Shown here piece by piece: positions 1 through 9,640 of a DNA stretch of 61,087 nucleotides (positions within the stretch are counted from its first letter, which is position 1; each line of letters begins with the position of its first letter). The notes beneath the pieces are model-generated. The model was not told where the DNA came from. It made no database searches and worked only from the letters and a program-made list of their open reading frames with translations. The DNA is from an uncultured Clostridia bacterium. GTDB lineage: Bacteria > Bacillota > Clostridia > TANB77 > CAG-465. Location: NCBI GenBank assembly GCA_944388585.1, contig CALXJI010000008.1:1-61087 (forward strand), in the 5' to 3' direction. The position numbers were made by a program, and so were the translations under genes.

Positions 1-3000
1 TTGAATATTCTGCTCCTTTTAATACATAATTTGAATTATTCTCTTCTAAATACTCAATTAACTCATCTTTTGATAAGTTCTTAATTTTATCTAGTAATTG
101 CTGTGATAATGCATCTAATTTTGTTTGATCAATATCATTTGATCCATATAGTCCAGTTTTATCTAAGAATGTTGATGTACTTAATTTTAATAGCATTAAA
201 TTTGCTTTTTCCATATTATTTGTTACATTTTTTCCTTTAATTTCTACTAATGGTGCATCCTTTTCATAGTCTATTACAAAACTATATTTATTTGAATCTA
301 ACGTATATGATGGAGAAGCTTCTATTTCTTGGTAATAATATTCTCCTTCTGGCAAATCTAATGTTTCTTCTATTGTTCCTTGATCATCTGTTCTTATTGT
401 TTGTATTAAATCTCCATTATTTATTACTACTTTTCCTTTGTAGTCCTTTATATCATGTCCTGCATATACTCCAAATACTGCATATTTCTCTTCTTTTTCA
501 ATTGATGGAATAATATAATCTGATTCTTCAAACTCTTTTATAAAACTTAATTTAGCATTTTTATTTTTATTTTCTAATCCTAAATTTTTTGTTACTACTG
601 GTACTTCTTGTCCTTCATATTCTAATTCAACATCTATTGGTTTATCATTTATTATTACTCTATCATCTCCAGCACTTACTTCTATCAAATAATATTTTCC
701 TAAATCTAGTTTTTCAGATTCACCATAACCAGTCTCGTCTGTTATTATTTGTCCAACTTTATCTCCTGCTTTATGATATGGCTCTCCAGTTCCATCAGGT
801 GGCATTATATCTTCTTTTGCATATATATCATATGTTACCCCTTCAAGTCCTCTATTAGCATATACTGGTGTTTTTTCTATTCCATATTCTCCACTACTCA
901 TATTAACATCTGTTATTACTGGTCCTGTTTTTTGAACAGTTATCTTTCCCTTTACTCTGTCATCTGTTATTTCAATATCATATATTAAATCATTATCTTC
1001 AAGTCCTGGATATTCTTCATCCTCTGCAATTCCTAAAGCTTGCATATCTATTTTTACATATTTTCCACCTTTTTCAGAATTTCCCAAATCTTCTTCATTT
1101 TCTGGTATTTTCCATTTAGGATTTAAACTATATCCATATGGTGCTTTTGTTTCATATACTACATATTCTCCTGCATTTAATTTTTGAGGAGTCATAAAAT
1201 TACCTTCTTCATTTGTTTTAAATGTATCAATATATTTGTCATTTGCAGTATCATACATTATTACCCATTCATTATTCTTTATATCCCAAATTTTAAATTC
1301 TGTACCTTCTATGCATACTGTTGATTTATCTTCACTATCAAGCTTCATTACTAATGGATACATTGGCACTGGATAGTCAATTACTATTCTTTCTTCTACT
1401 TCTCCATCCTCATCAATAACAATTGGTTCTTCTTTTAAATAGTAATATGTATGTTCACCAGAATCACTAGCTTTTACCTCTGTAAGAATATATTCTCCAT
1501 AAGGTATTGTACATTCTTCATCTGGATATCGCTCATGGAATTTTTCATCTATAAATTCGGCTTGTCCATATTTATTAATTTCTGCATCATAATACTGAGT
1601 TCTATCGGACTTTAAATAAAGTCTTAATACAGCTCCTTCTGCAGGACTTTCTTCTGTACCTTCTGAATTATCATCCATTTTTATAACTCTACCTCTACCC
1701 ATAATAGGTTTTTCTAATTGTTCTTTTAATACTGGATCCATATTTCCATCTACTGGTTTAGTATCTAATTGTCCATCTTCTGCATCTTCTTCATTATATA
1801 CAATTTCTACAGAAACAGTTTCTGTGTTTAAAACGAAACCTTGTGATGGTTTTATCTCTTTCCAATAATAATTACCTACTGGTAAACCATCTAGCTCCTC
1901 GCCTTTAACCGTACTCCATACTCTTCTTATTACAGGTGTTTTTCCTTCTTTATCTGTTGTTACAGTCTCTGTAGGTACATTTGAATCTCCTACTAACGCT
2001 AAAATAGGTTCATTAGCTTCAAATATTAAAGTACGATTTGGCTCTATACCTTCATAAATATCTTCAGCTGCATATAAAGTATAGACCGCGCCCTCTAATA
2101 TACAGTCTCCTTTAGGATTCACATCATTATATGCATCTTTCTTTTTTAACTGAGTTGCGCCTCTTACATATTCATTTTTTATTTCACAAGTATTATCTTT
2201 TCCTCCAGTTACAACTATTTCAATATGTTTAGATTCTTCACTAATATATAAATTTTGTCCTACTTCTATTTCCTCTATTATATAAGTTCCTTTTCTTACT
2301 TTTCCTAAATCAACTTCTCCATTCTCATTTGTTGTTACTTCTCTAGTTCCAAAAGAAGCAGGTCCTGTAATTTTTAATCTTACATCTTTTACAGGTTTTC
2401 CATGTTCATCTGTCTTTTGTACCTTAAGACCAGCAACAATTCCTATACTTCCTGATGCACTTGCTCCTTTTCCAGTTATAACTCCAGTCCTTGGTCTTGC
2501 TAAGTCTTGTGAATCTTCAGAAATGTATCTTGTACAAGGTAAATATTCTATTCCTTGACCGCCACCTGATACATTAACTGTAATTGTTATATCTTCTTCT
2601 ATATTATCATAAGGAACAACAACTTTTAAAGTTTTAGATTGTGATCCACCTAACTGAAAAGCTCCACCTAAAGATGTTTCACCTTCACGAAAATATGATC
2701 CTGCTGGAGCTCCACTCATTATTACATCTGATACTGATGCTCCTGCTGATGTGCTTACAACGAAATCATTAGAAACATAAGCTCTCATATTGTCATCATA
2801 TGTAAAACTCAATGTTCCTGTACTTATATTTCCATCAATAGCATTTCCACGATTTCCATTATCGATATATTGTTCTGCTTCACTCTTTAATGTAGCAACT
2901 TGCTTATATAGCTCCTGATTGGTGATGCTATTTGATTCAGGATAATTTCCCATAACTTCCCAAACTGCTGCTTGCTTTACTTGCTCATCATAACTACTAG

Positions 3001-3316
3001 ACATTATATAACTTAATATTTTTCCTTGTCTATCACTATTATCCCATTCTTCAATTCTATATGTTGTTTCAGCTTTTACATTAACTCCACATTCAATACA
3101 ATAAGCAATACCTACATTAACTATTTTATATCTATAATTTGTATGATCTGACACTCCACTTGCACCTTTATACATAGCCATATTAGTTCCTTCTTGCCAT
3201 GCCTCATTAGTCGCTTCAAAGGTATTATCATCTGCATATATATTTTGCATGCTACAACTAATACACATAGTTAAAAGAATTATAAGCATCATAGCCTTCT
3301 TTAAATGTTTTTTCAT
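1..3316 (-). CDS. Thioester-domain / Cna_B-repeat surface adhesin (C-terminus outside window)
   Basis: About 1105 codons are visible and the frame is open to the window edge, so the C-terminus is missing. Residues 1-28 form a signal peptide (KKHLKKA, hydrophobic stretch, IYA before DD). Residues about 30-140 look like a thioester domain: Cys73 in YCIE and Gln115 in QAAVW are the expected thioester pair, as in the TQXA/TED adhesin family that bonds covalently to host proteins. A beta-rich linker follows, then at least six Cna_B/SpaA-like repeats (each ending in a GxYxxxE-type strand, e.g. GEYVVYE, GKYYLIE), with a seventh entered at the edge. Cna_B folds usually carry Lys-Asn isopeptide bonds. 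A sorting signal would be expected beyond the window. GAGGTG lies upstream; the ATG at 3319 is an equally possible start. The gene is downstream of thrS but separated by a terminator. Confidence 0.85.
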   Translation of the reverse strand, partial: MKKHLKKAMMLIILLTMCISCSMQNIYADDNTFEATNEAWQEGTNMAMYKGASGVSDHTNYRYKIVNVGIAYCIECGVNVKAETTYRIEEWDNSDRQGKILSYIMSSSYDEQVKQAAVWEVMGNYPESNSITNQELYKQVATLKSEAEQYIDNGNRGNAIDGNISTGTLSFTYDDNMRAYVSNDFVVSTSAGASVSDVIMSGAPAGSYFREGETSLGGAFQLGGSQSKTLKVVVPYDNIEEDITITVNVSGGGQGIEYLPCTRYISEDSQDLARPRTGVITGKGASASGSIGIVAGLKVQKTDEHGKPVKDVRLKITGPASFGTREVTTNENGEVDLGKVRKGTYIIEEIEVGQNLYISEESKHIEIVVTGGKDNTCEIKNEYVRGATQLKKKDAYNDVNPKGDCILEGAVYTLYAAEDIYEGIEPNRTLIFEANEPILALVGDSNVPTETVTTDKEGKTPVIRRVWSTVKGEELDGLPVGNYYWKEIKPSQGFVLNTETVSVEIVYNEEDAEDGQLDTKPVDGNMDPVLKEQLEKPIMGRGRVIKMDDNSEGTEESPAEGAVLRLYLKSDRTQYYDAEINKYGQAEFIDEKFHERYPDEECTIPYGEYILTEVKASDSGEHTYYYLKEEPIVIDEDGEVEERIVIDYPVPMYPLVMKLDSEDKSTVCIEGTEFKIWDIKNNEWVIMYDTANDKYIDTFKTNEEGNFMTPQKLNAGEYVVYETKAPYGYSLNPKWKIPENEEDLGNSEKGGKYVKIDMQALGIAEDEEYPGLEDNDLIYDIEITDDRVKGKITVQKTGPVITDVNMSSGEYGIEKTPVYANRGLEGVTYDIYAKEDIMPPDGTGEPYHKAGDKVGQIITDETGYGESEKLDLGKYYLIEVSAGDDRVIINDKPIDVELEYEGQEVPVVTKNLGLENKNKNAKLSFIKEFEESDYIIPSIEKEEKYAVFGVYAGHDIKDYKGKVVINNGDLIQTIRTDDQGTIEETLDLPEGEYYYQEIEASPSYTLDSNKYSFVIDYEKDAPLVEIKGKNVTNNMEKANLMLLKLSTSTFLDKTGLYGSNDIDQTKLDALSQQLLDKIKNLSKDELIEYLEENNSNYVLKGAEYS

Positions 3317-3450
3317 CATTTTCACCTCTATAACACATATTATCATAAAAAAAAACTTTTTTTAATATAATGTGTACATTTTTCTGTTTTTTCATAGACT
3401 ATATTATTTATATTACATTAATATTATTTTTCTTTTTCACCATTGTTACA

Positions 3451-3490
3451 AAATAAAGATACACCTTCAAATGAAGGTGTATCTTTATTT
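3451..3490 (-). terminator. Terminator after thrS
   Basis: A perfect inverted repeat (arms built on AAAGATACACCTTCA) overlaps the thrS stop codon and is T-rich on the minus strand. It separates thrS from the downstream adhesin gene. Confidence 0.85.
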
Positions 3491-5268
3491 TACTTAGATA
3501 AATTTTTAATTTCTTCTTCAATTTTTTGTATAAGCTCTTCTTTTTTCATACTTCCAAGATCTCCATTTTCTCTTGAACGTATACTAACTTTATTTTCTTC
3601 TACTTCTTTATCTCCAATAATTAACATATATGGTACTTTTTGAAGTTGTGCTTCTCTTATTTTGTATCCTATTTTTTCTTCTCTATTATCTAGCTCTACT
3701 CTTATTCCTTTTTGTTCAAATTCTTCTAGCAATTTTTGCGCATATTCTATATGTCTATCTGCTATTGTTAATAATTTAACTTGTACAGGTGCAAGCCATA
3801 ATGGAAAAGCTCCTTTTGTCTCTTCAATTAAGAAACACATAAATCTATCCATTGTACCAAGTATAGCTCTGTGAATTACAACTGGTCTATGTGGTTTTCC
3901 ATCTTCACCAATATATTCAAGTTCAAATCTTTCAGGTAATAAGAAATCTAGCTGACAAGTTGAAACAGTAACATCATGCCCTATTGCAGACTTAAGCTGT
4001 ACATCAAGTTTTGGTCCATAAAATGCAGCTTCTCCTTTTGCTTCATAAAAATTAATATTTAATTCTTTTAATATTTCACGAAGCTGTGATTCTGCTTTTT
4101 CCCACATTTCATCATCATCAAAATATTTTGTTTTATCATCCTTATCTCTTAAAGATAATCTAAATTCATAATCTTTAAACCCAAAGTCTTCATAAACTGC
4201 AAGAATTAAATTTATTACTTTTCCTACTTCTTCTTTTATTTGATCTGGCCTTACGAATAAGTGAGCATCGTTTTGACACATTTCTCTTACTCTTTCAAGT
4301 CCACATACGCTTCCACTATCTTCATATCTAAAATCATGAGCAAGTTCACCAATACGTATAGGTAAATCTCTATAAGAACGTAATTTATTTTTATATATTA
4401 ACATATGATGTGGACAATTCATTGGTCTTAAAACCATTTGCTCTGCTCCCATATCCATAGCAGGAAACATATCATCTTTATAATGATCCCAGTGTCCACT
4501 AGTTTTATATAACGCTACATTTGCAAGAGATGGAGTATATACGTGCTTATATCCCATTGCAACTTCTTTGTCTACAATATATCTTTCTAATATTCTTCTT
4601 ATTGTAGCACCATTTGGTAGATACATAGGTAAACCAGAACCTACAAGTTCATGAGTCATAAACAACTCTAAATCCTTTCCTATTTTTCTATGATCTCTTC
4701 TTTTAGCTTCTTCTAATTCTTCTAAATATTTTTCTAATCCCTCTTTATTATCAAAAGCAGTTGCATAAATTCTTTGTAGCATTTTATTTTTTTCATCTCC
4801 ACGCCAATATGCACCTGTAATATTCATTAGCTTAAATACTTTTACTGCTTTTGTATATAGCATATGTGGACCTGTACATAAATCTACAAATTCACCTTGT
4901 TTGAAAAATGATATTTCTTCATCTTCTGGTAAATCATTAATAAGTTCAACTTTATATGGTTCATTTCTTTCTTCCATTAATTTTAAAGCTTCTTGTCTTG
5001 GTAATTTAAAGCTTTCTATTTTTAAATTTTCTTTTATTATTTTTTTCATTTCAGCTTCTATTTTTTCTAAATCAGCTTCAACAAGTTTTGGCTCTACATC
5101 AATATCATAATAAAATCCATTTTCTATTGCTGGACCTATTGCAAGTTTTGCTTGTGGAAATAATCTTTTTATTGCTTGTGCCATTATGTGAGATGCTGTA
5201 TGTCTTAAAACTTGTAAATCTAAGTCTCCTTCATATACTTCATTATTACTATTTACATATTTACTCAT
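3490..5268 (-). CDS. thrS: Threonine-tRNA ligase, short form without TGS domain
   Basis: Charges tRNA-Thr in the cytoplasm. The 592-residue protein starts directly at the editing domain: HTASH supplies the HxxxH pair and DLCTGPH the Cys/His of the deacylase site. The class II core follows ([24 protein letters not shown]) and then the anticodon-binding domain. The usual N-terminal TGS domain of about 60 residues is absent. The ATG at 5268 is chosen because GGAGTG lies six bases upstream; a GTG three codons earlier overlaps that ribosome site. A T-box leader precedes the gene, so expression should respond to uncharged tRNA-Thr. Confidence 0.97.
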   Translation of the reverse strand: MSKYVNSNNEVYEGDLDLQVLRHTASHIMAQAIKRLFPQAKLAIGPAIENGFYYDIDVEPKLVEADLEKIEAEMKKIIKENLKIESFKLPRQEALKLMEERNEPYKVELINDLPEDEEISFFKQGEFVDLCTGPHMLYTKAVKVFKLMNITGAYWRGDEKNKMLQRIYATAFDNKEGLEKYLEELEEAKRRDHRKIGKDLELFMTHELVGSGLPMYLPNGATIRRILERYIVDKEVAMGYKHVYTPSLANVALYKTSGHWDHYKDDMFPAMDMGAEQMVLRPMNCPHHMLIYKNKLRSYRDLPIRIGELAHDFRYEDSGSVCGLERVREMCQNDAHLFVRPDQIKEEVGKVINLILAVYEDFGFKDYEFRLSLRDKDDKTKYFDDDEMWEKAESQLREILKELNINFYEAKGEAAFYGPKLDVQLKSAIGHDVTVSTCQLDFLLPERFELEYIGEDGKPHRPVVIHRAILGTMDRFMCFLIEETKGAFPLWLAPVQVKLLTIADRHIEYAQKLLEEFEQKGIRVELDNREEKIGYKIREAQLQKVPYMLIIGDKEVEENKVSIRSRENGDLGSMKKEELIQKIEEEIKNLSK

Positions 5269-5376
5269 AAAAATCACTCCTATAAAAACTTAATATTACT
5301 TTATTTTATACTTTAATTTTTATCTCGTGACTTTTCTTATATATTTTTTCATAGAACCTTTTCCTCCTTTAAATTA

Positions 5377-5424
5377 CTACAAAAAATGTACCCCTACAGA
5401 CACATTTTTTGTCTATAGGGGTAC
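5377..5424 (-). terminator. T-box terminator hairpin of thrS leader
   Basis: The stem pairs GTACCCCTA with TAGGGGTAC and is followed on the minus strand by a T run. In T-box leaders this terminator competes with an antiterminator that uses the GGTGGAACC segment just upstream. Confidence 0.9.
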
Positions 5425-5606
5425 AATATATTTATTGCACGGTTCCACCCTAATTTTTAACTTAATTTATGATTGTACGAAATCAACGGTAGTTTCCTAC
5501 TAACTCCGGGGTAGTCTTCGGTAATATCTTATTAAAATTGGCTTCCAGCCCACGACCAATTCTCTCTTGTAACAGTGTTAAAACTTACTCGTCCCATCAA
5601 CGTTAT
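5388..5606 (-). promoter_or_regulatory. T-box riboswitch of thrS
   Basis: On the minus strand the leader shows the diagnostic T-box sequence GGGTGGAACCGTGC (5437-5450), an upstream Stem I region with a GGCTGGAAGCC apical hairpin, and a terminal terminator. ACC triplets, a Thr codon, lie in the expected specifier region (for example TTACCGAAG), but I could not settle the exact specifier loop by eye. Uncharged tRNA binding should permit read-through into thrS. Confidence 0.93.
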
Positions 5607-5612
5607 GTAATA

Positions 5613-5641
5613 ATTATACTATTTTTTTATGTATAAGTCAA
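5613..5641 (-). promoter_or_regulatory. Sigma-A promoter of thrS leader
   Basis: TTGACT (5636-5641), 17-bp spacer, TATAAT (5613-5618), a few bases before the start of the T-box structure. Confidence 0.9.
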
Positions 5642-5647
5642 TATAAA

Positions 5648-6529
5648 TTATTTATTTCCTTTCATAGTCTCACTTAATACCTTAAAACAATTGTCATTTT
5701 CATACTCAAACACATTATATGTTACATTAAATTCTGTAACCTCTCGTGTTATTATCTCGCTTTTTCCATCTCCATTTAAATCTGCTAAAAATTCAAGAGA
5801 ATATATAGGAAAATCATCACTATTTTCTAGATCTTTTGTATAACTATATTGAAGAATTTTAGCTTTATTTTCATTTGGAAAAGCTAAAATTATACTACTA
5901 TAAACTCCACCAAACATTCCCTTTCCATTACTTGTTACAGTTAAGATTCTTACTGGCGTATTAGCATTAATATATCCATTATATACATTTTTTATATTCA
6001 TAGTTGTATTATATAGTCTATATAATCCCAAAGCTTTTTTTACATATTCATAATCTTTTTGTTCCACTTGTGTCTGTCCAAATTGTGAAACTAAAGCATA
6101 ATTTGAATCTTTAGCAATAGCAAAATACTCATCTACATAATTTGGATAGCTAGTATTTACAAATACTGTATTTTCATCTGTTAAAAATTCCTTTATTTTA
6201 TATGTACCAGCCTTTACGTCATCATTATATACATCTATCTCACAATCATTTTTGTTATTACTTTTTAAATAATATTTATTTGCACTAACCCACCTAGAAT
6301 TATATGTAGCTCCAACTACTAAATTATCTATAATTATGGGGGTAGAATTTAGTGCAACATCATCTGAAACATTAATAGCATCATTTTTTTGACTTTCTAC
6401 CTCTATTCTATCATTAAAGCAAAAACACAGAAGAAGCACTATACCTATAACTAGTAATACTACAAAAATACTTATTAAAAACACATATAACTTTTTAAAC
6501 CTTAAAACATTTTTTGAATACTTTTTCAA
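5648..6529 (-). CDS. Membrane-anchored protein of unknown function
   Basis: 293 residues. A basic N-terminus and one hydrophobic segment (about residues 13-36) anchor a large domain predicted to lie outside the membrane. Near the C-terminus the motif DLNGDGKSEI resembles a calcium-binding FG-GAP/VCBS-type loop, the only recognisable signature. It starts with TTG directly after the queH stop codon and has only a weak ribosome site, so translation is probably coupled to queH in the ruvB-queH operon. I do not recognise the family. No clear terminator is seen between this gene and the thrS promoter. Confidence 0.75.
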   Translation of the reverse strand: MKKYSKNVLRFKKLYVFLISIFVVLLVIGIVLLLCFCFNDRIEVESQKNDAINVSDDVALNSTPIIIDNLVVGATYNSRWVSANKYYLKSNNKNDCEIDVYNDDVKAGTYKIKEFLTDENTVFVNTSYPNYVDEYFAIAKDSNYALVSQFGQTQVEQKDYEYVKKALGLYRLYNTTMNIKNVYNGYINANTPVRILTVTSNGKGMFGGVYSSIILAFPNENKAKILQYSYTKDLENSDDFPIYSLEFLADLNGDGKSEIITREVTEFNVTYNVFEYENDNCFKVLSETMKGNK

Positions 6530-7108
6530 TTAATATACCCACTTTCCTGAATCAAAAGAAAACACACAACCACAAAATTTTTGCATATAAAGACCGTATT
6601 CTCTAGCTTTTCTTTGTCCTTCATAGTATGTAGAACGATAATCTGAATATACATACTCAACACCATATTTTTTAGATAATTCTTCTGCTACCTTATTTAT
6701 AACATCATGATTTTGATAAGGACTTCTAGTAAGTGTAGTTGATACTATATCATATCCATTTTCACTTGCATATTTAAATACATTTTCTAATCTTCTATAA
6801 TAACAATACTTACACCTAATATTATATTTTTTATTTTCTCCAACATTTTCTACTACATCTTTTACAAAGCCGTTAAGATCATATTCATCACAAATAATTC
6901 TATCCACATTCTTCATATCACAAAACTTAATAAAAGACTCTTTTCGTCTTTCATATTCCGCCTTTGGATGAATATTTGGATTATACCAATATGCACTAAG
7001 TTCAACCTTTTCTCTTTTTTCATTTATTAACATTCCGTTTTTTTCTATATCTTCTTGTATAGTTATAAAGCACGGTGCACAACACACATGCATTAATACT
7101 TTTTTCAT
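6530..7108 (-). CDS. queH: Epoxyqueuosine reductase QueH
   Basis: Last step of queuosine synthesis, reducing epoxyqueuosine in tRNA to queuosine. This is the iron-sulfur QueH type (DUF208), not the cobalamin-dependent QueG. In its 192 residues it carries the conserved cysteines MHVCCAPC, RCKYCYYRR and KFCGCVFS, plus the STTLTRSPYQN segment typical of the family. The ATG follows an AAGGAG site located inside the end of ruvB, and one base separates the two genes. The ruvB-queH pairing puts a tRNA modification gene in a DNA repair operon. Confidence 0.93.
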   Translation of the reverse strand: MKKVLMHVCCAPCFITIQEDIEKNGMLINEKREKVELSAYWYNPNIHPKAEYERRKESFIKFCDMKNVDRIICDEYDLNGFVKDVVENVGENKKYNIRCKYCYYRRLENVFKYASENGYDIVSTTLTRSPYQNHDVINKVAEELSKKYGVEYVYSDYRSTYYEGQRKAREYGLYMQKFCGCVFSFDSGKWVY

Positions 7109-7109
7109 A

Positions 7110-8138
7110 CTAACTCCTTTTTCCTGATTTATATTCTATATTTAAATGATCATATGCCAAAGGCGTTGCCATTCTTCCTCTTGGTCCTCTACTTAAAAAT
7201 CCAATTTGCATTAGATATGGTTCATAAACATCTTCTATTGTATCTTTATCTTCACCAATACACGCTGCTAAAGTATCTATTCCAACTGGTCCACCATTAA
7301 ATTTTTCTATTACTGTTTTTAGCATTAATCTATCTGTATTGTCTAGTCCAATCTCATCTATTTCAAGTCTATCTAAAGCTTTTTTTGCTATTTGATAATC
7401 TATTACTTCTTTTTTTTCAACCTGTGCAAAGTCTCTTACTCTTTTTAATAATCTATTTGCAATTCTTGGTGTACCCCTACATCTTGATCCAATCTCTAAG
7501 GCTGCTTCTTCATCTATTTGAGCTCCCAAAATTTTAGAACTTCTTTGTATAATAGTTGCAAGTTCTTTTTGCGTATATAAATCTAGTCTATGAATTATAC
7601 CAAATCTATCACGAAGTGGTGAAGAAAGCGAACCAGCCTTTGTTGTTGCACCAACTAGGGTAAACTTAGGTAAATCAAGCCTTATAGATTTAGCTGATGG
7701 ACCTTTTCCTATTACAATATCTAGACTAAAGTCTTCTAAAGCTGGATATAATATCTCTTCAACTGACTTATTTAATCTATGTATCTCGTCTATAAATAAA
7801 ATATCATTTTCTTGTAAATTTGTAAGAATGGCAGCAAGATCTCCTGCTTTTTCTATTGCAGGACCCGAAGTTATCTTTATGTGACTGTTCATTTCATTTG
7901 CAATAATCATTGCAAGTGTTGTTTTTCCAAGTCCTGGAGGTCCATATAAAAGTACATGATCCAAAGCTTCTCCTCTATCCTTTGCTGCTTCTATATATAC
8001 CTTTAAATTTTCTTTTACTTTTTCTTGACCTATATATTCACTAAAAGTTTGAGGTCTTAAAGTTGTCTCATCTATTTTTTCATCAAAATCGTCATCTTCA
8101 TATATAAGTTCTGGAGATATAACTCTATCTTCAATCAT
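7110..8138 (-). CDS. ruvB: Holliday junction branch migration ATPase RuvB
   Basis: Hexameric AAA+ motor that drives branch migration with RuvA during recombinational repair. The 342 residues show Walker A (GPPGLGKTT), Walker B (LFIDEIHR), sensor 1 (GATTKAG), the arginine finger region (LRDRFG) and the C-terminal winged helix ending near GPRGR. Length is normal. The ATG is preceded by GAGGTG. ruvA, often directly upstream, is not adjacent here: the upstream region is a divergent promoter region facing a polysaccharide deacetylase gene. Confidence 0.98.
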   Translation of the reverse strand: MIEDRVISPELIYEDDDFDEKIDETTLRPQTFSEYIGQEKVKENLKVYIEAAKDRGEALDHVLLYGPPGLGKTTLAMIIANEMNSHIKITSGPAIEKAGDLAAILTNLQENDILFIDEIHRLNKSVEEILYPALEDFSLDIVIGKGPSAKSIRLDLPKFTLVGATTKAGSLSSPLRDRFGIIHRLDLYTQKELATIIQRSSKILGAQIDEEAALEIGSRCRGTPRIANRLLKRVRDFAQVEKKEVIDYQIAKKALDRLEIDEIGLDNTDRLMLKTVIEKFNGGPVGIDTLAACIGEDKDTIEDVYEPYLMQIGFLSRGPRGRMATPLAYDHLNIEYKSGKRS

Positions 8139-8164
8139 AAAATAAGCACCTCTTTTTCTTGTAT

Positions 8165-8193
8165 ATTATATCAAACATAAGTTTTTAAGTCAA
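8165..8193 (-). promoter_or_regulatory. Sigma-A promoter of ruvB-queH operon
   Basis: TTGACT (8188-8193), 17-bp spacer, TATAAT (8165-8170), 26 bp before the ruvB start. Confidence 0.9.
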
Positions 8194-8246
8194 ACTATAA
8201 TGAATATTAATTTTTGTAGATTAATATACTTATTATGAGGTTGATT

Positions 8247-8981
8247 ATGAAAACTATATATATAAAAAAATCTACCATTAAATTATTTTTTATAATTCTA
8301 GCAATATTTGTTTTTGACATAACACTAGTACATATAAATAGTGATAGTTTTTCACCTTCACCTAAAGAACAAGAATTAATAGAAAAATATAATAATAAAA
8401 AACTTCTAATTTTAACTTTTGACGATGGACCAAGTAAACATACATCGGACATACTTAACATATTAAGAGAAGAAAATGTTAAAGCTAATTTTTTTATATT
8501 AGGTGAAAGTGCTATAAAATATCCAGAAATATTACAACAAGAAAAAAATGAAGGGCATGTAATTGGAATACATAGTTATAAACATATATTTTTTACTAAA
8601 GTATCTCGTGAAGAAGTACTAGATCAAATAACAACAACTAGTAATATAATATATGAAATAACTCAAGAAATCCCATCATATATACGAGTTCCATATGGAA
8701 TACTAAATGATGACGTAAAAGATATAATAGAAAGTCAGGAACTACAAAGTGTTTTATGGAATGTAGATTCCTTAGATTGGAATTATAAAAACACAGAAAA
8801 AATAGTCAGTCACGTAATTGATACTACAACAGGAAATGACATTATCCTTATGCATGATACTTTTGATACAACTGTTTCTGCTGTCCAAAGACTCATTAAA
8901 TACTATAAAGAAAATGGTTTTGAATTTGTAACATTAAATGAATTTGAAAGAATAAAAAATATGTCTAAGTCATTAAAGTAA
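8247..8981 (+). CDS. Secreted/membrane-anchored polysaccharide deacetylase (NodB homology)
   Basis: Carbohydrate esterase family 4 enzyme expected to deacetylate peptidoglycan or another surface polysaccharide outside the cell. 244 residues; a hydrophobic anchor spans about residues 10-29. All catalytic motifs are present: TFDDGP (57-62), HSYKH (109-113, metal histidines), RVPYG (147-151), NVDSLDW (172-178) and LMHD (201-204). The ATG at 8247 is chosen because GAGG sits just upstream; an ATG four codons earlier overlaps that site. It runs with the nuclease gene, although the latter has its own promoter. Confidence 0.92.
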   Translation: MKTIYIKKSTIKLFFIILAIFVFDITLVHINSDSFSPSPKEQELIEKYNNKKLLILTFDDGPSKHTSDILNILREENVKANFFILGESAIKYPEILQQEKNEGHVIGIHSYKHIFFTKVSREEVLDQITTTSNIIYEITQEIPSYIRVPYGILNDDVKDIIESQELQSVLWNVDSLDWNYKNTEKIVSHVIDTTTGNDIILMHDTFDTTVSAVQRLIKYYKENGFEFVTLNEFERIKNMSKSLK

Positions 8982-9010
8982 TTGCTAAAGAAAAAACTTT
9001 CATGTATAAT
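8982..9010 (+). promoter_or_regulatory. Probable promoter of the nuclease gene
   Basis: TTGCTA, 17-bp spacer, TATAAT (9005-9010), followed by a GGAAGGTG ribosome site and ATG. Confidence 0.65.
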
Positions 9011-9029
9011 ATCATATGGAAGGTGAATT

Positions 9030-9614
9030 ATGAAAAAATATATAAAAAAAATAATAACTGTTATATTGTTAGTTGTTATAGCTATACTTTTTGCTGTATA
9101 TTTCAAAAACTATATAAATAATAATATTAGCATTTATAAAGAAAACAATATTACAACAAATATAAATAATACAGATAAAGGTAATAATCAAGTAGAACTT
9201 ACTGAAGCTACAGTTACAAAAGTGATTGATGGCGATACAATATGGGTAGACATTAATGGAAAAGAAGAAAAAGTAAGATTTATTGGTGTAAATTGTCCTG
9301 AATATACAACTAAAATTGAAGAATATGGTAAAGAAGCAACAGAGTATACTACTAATGAACTTTTAGGTAAAAAAGTATATTTACAAAAAGATATATCTCA
9401 AACAGATGATTATAACAGACTTTTAAGATATGTATGGCTTGAAAAAATAGATACAATAAATGAGGAAAATATTGAAAATTATTTATTTAATGCAAAACTT
9501 GTAATTAATGGATATGCTCAAAGCAATTATTATAAACCAGATATTTCTTTACAAAACTATTTAGAAAAGTTTGAAAAAGAAGCAAAAAAGCAAAAAATTG
9601 GAATATGGCAATAA
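9030..9614 (+). CDS. Extracytoplasmic thermonuclease (SNase family)
   Basis: Calcium-dependent staphylococcal-nuclease-like phosphodiesterase. 194 residues with an N-terminal membrane anchor (about residues 8-25) and an Asn/Thr-rich linker. The catalytic core has VIDGDTI, the Arg and Glu of RFIGVNCPE, the YGKEA segment and the second Arg in DDYNRLLRYVW, matching Arg35, Glu43 and Arg87 of the staphylococcal enzyme. Start set by GGAAGGTGAATT. It likely degrades extracellular DNA or RNA for nutrition or in host interaction. Confidence 0.93.
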   Translation: MKKYIKKIITVILLVVIAILFAVYFKNYINNNISIYKENNITTNINNTDKGNNQVELTEATVTKVIDGDTIWVDINGKEEKVRFIGVNCPEYTTKIEEYGKEATEYTTNELLGKKVYLQKDISQTDDYNRLLRYVWLEKIDTINEENIENYLFNAKLVINGYAQSNYYKPDISLQNYLEKFEKEAKKQKIGIWQ

Positions 9615-9640
9615 AAAATGCACTTTTAAAGTGCATTTTT
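9613..9640. terminator. Bidirectional terminator between nuclease gene and ldcA
   Basis: AAAAAATGCACTT pairs with AAGTGCATTTTTT, with T runs on both strands, between convergent genes. Confidence 0.9.

Noticed and set aside
250..988. Plus-strand open frames opposite the adhesin
   Set aside because: Leu/His-rich shadows of the Cna_B-repeat gene with no ribosome site.
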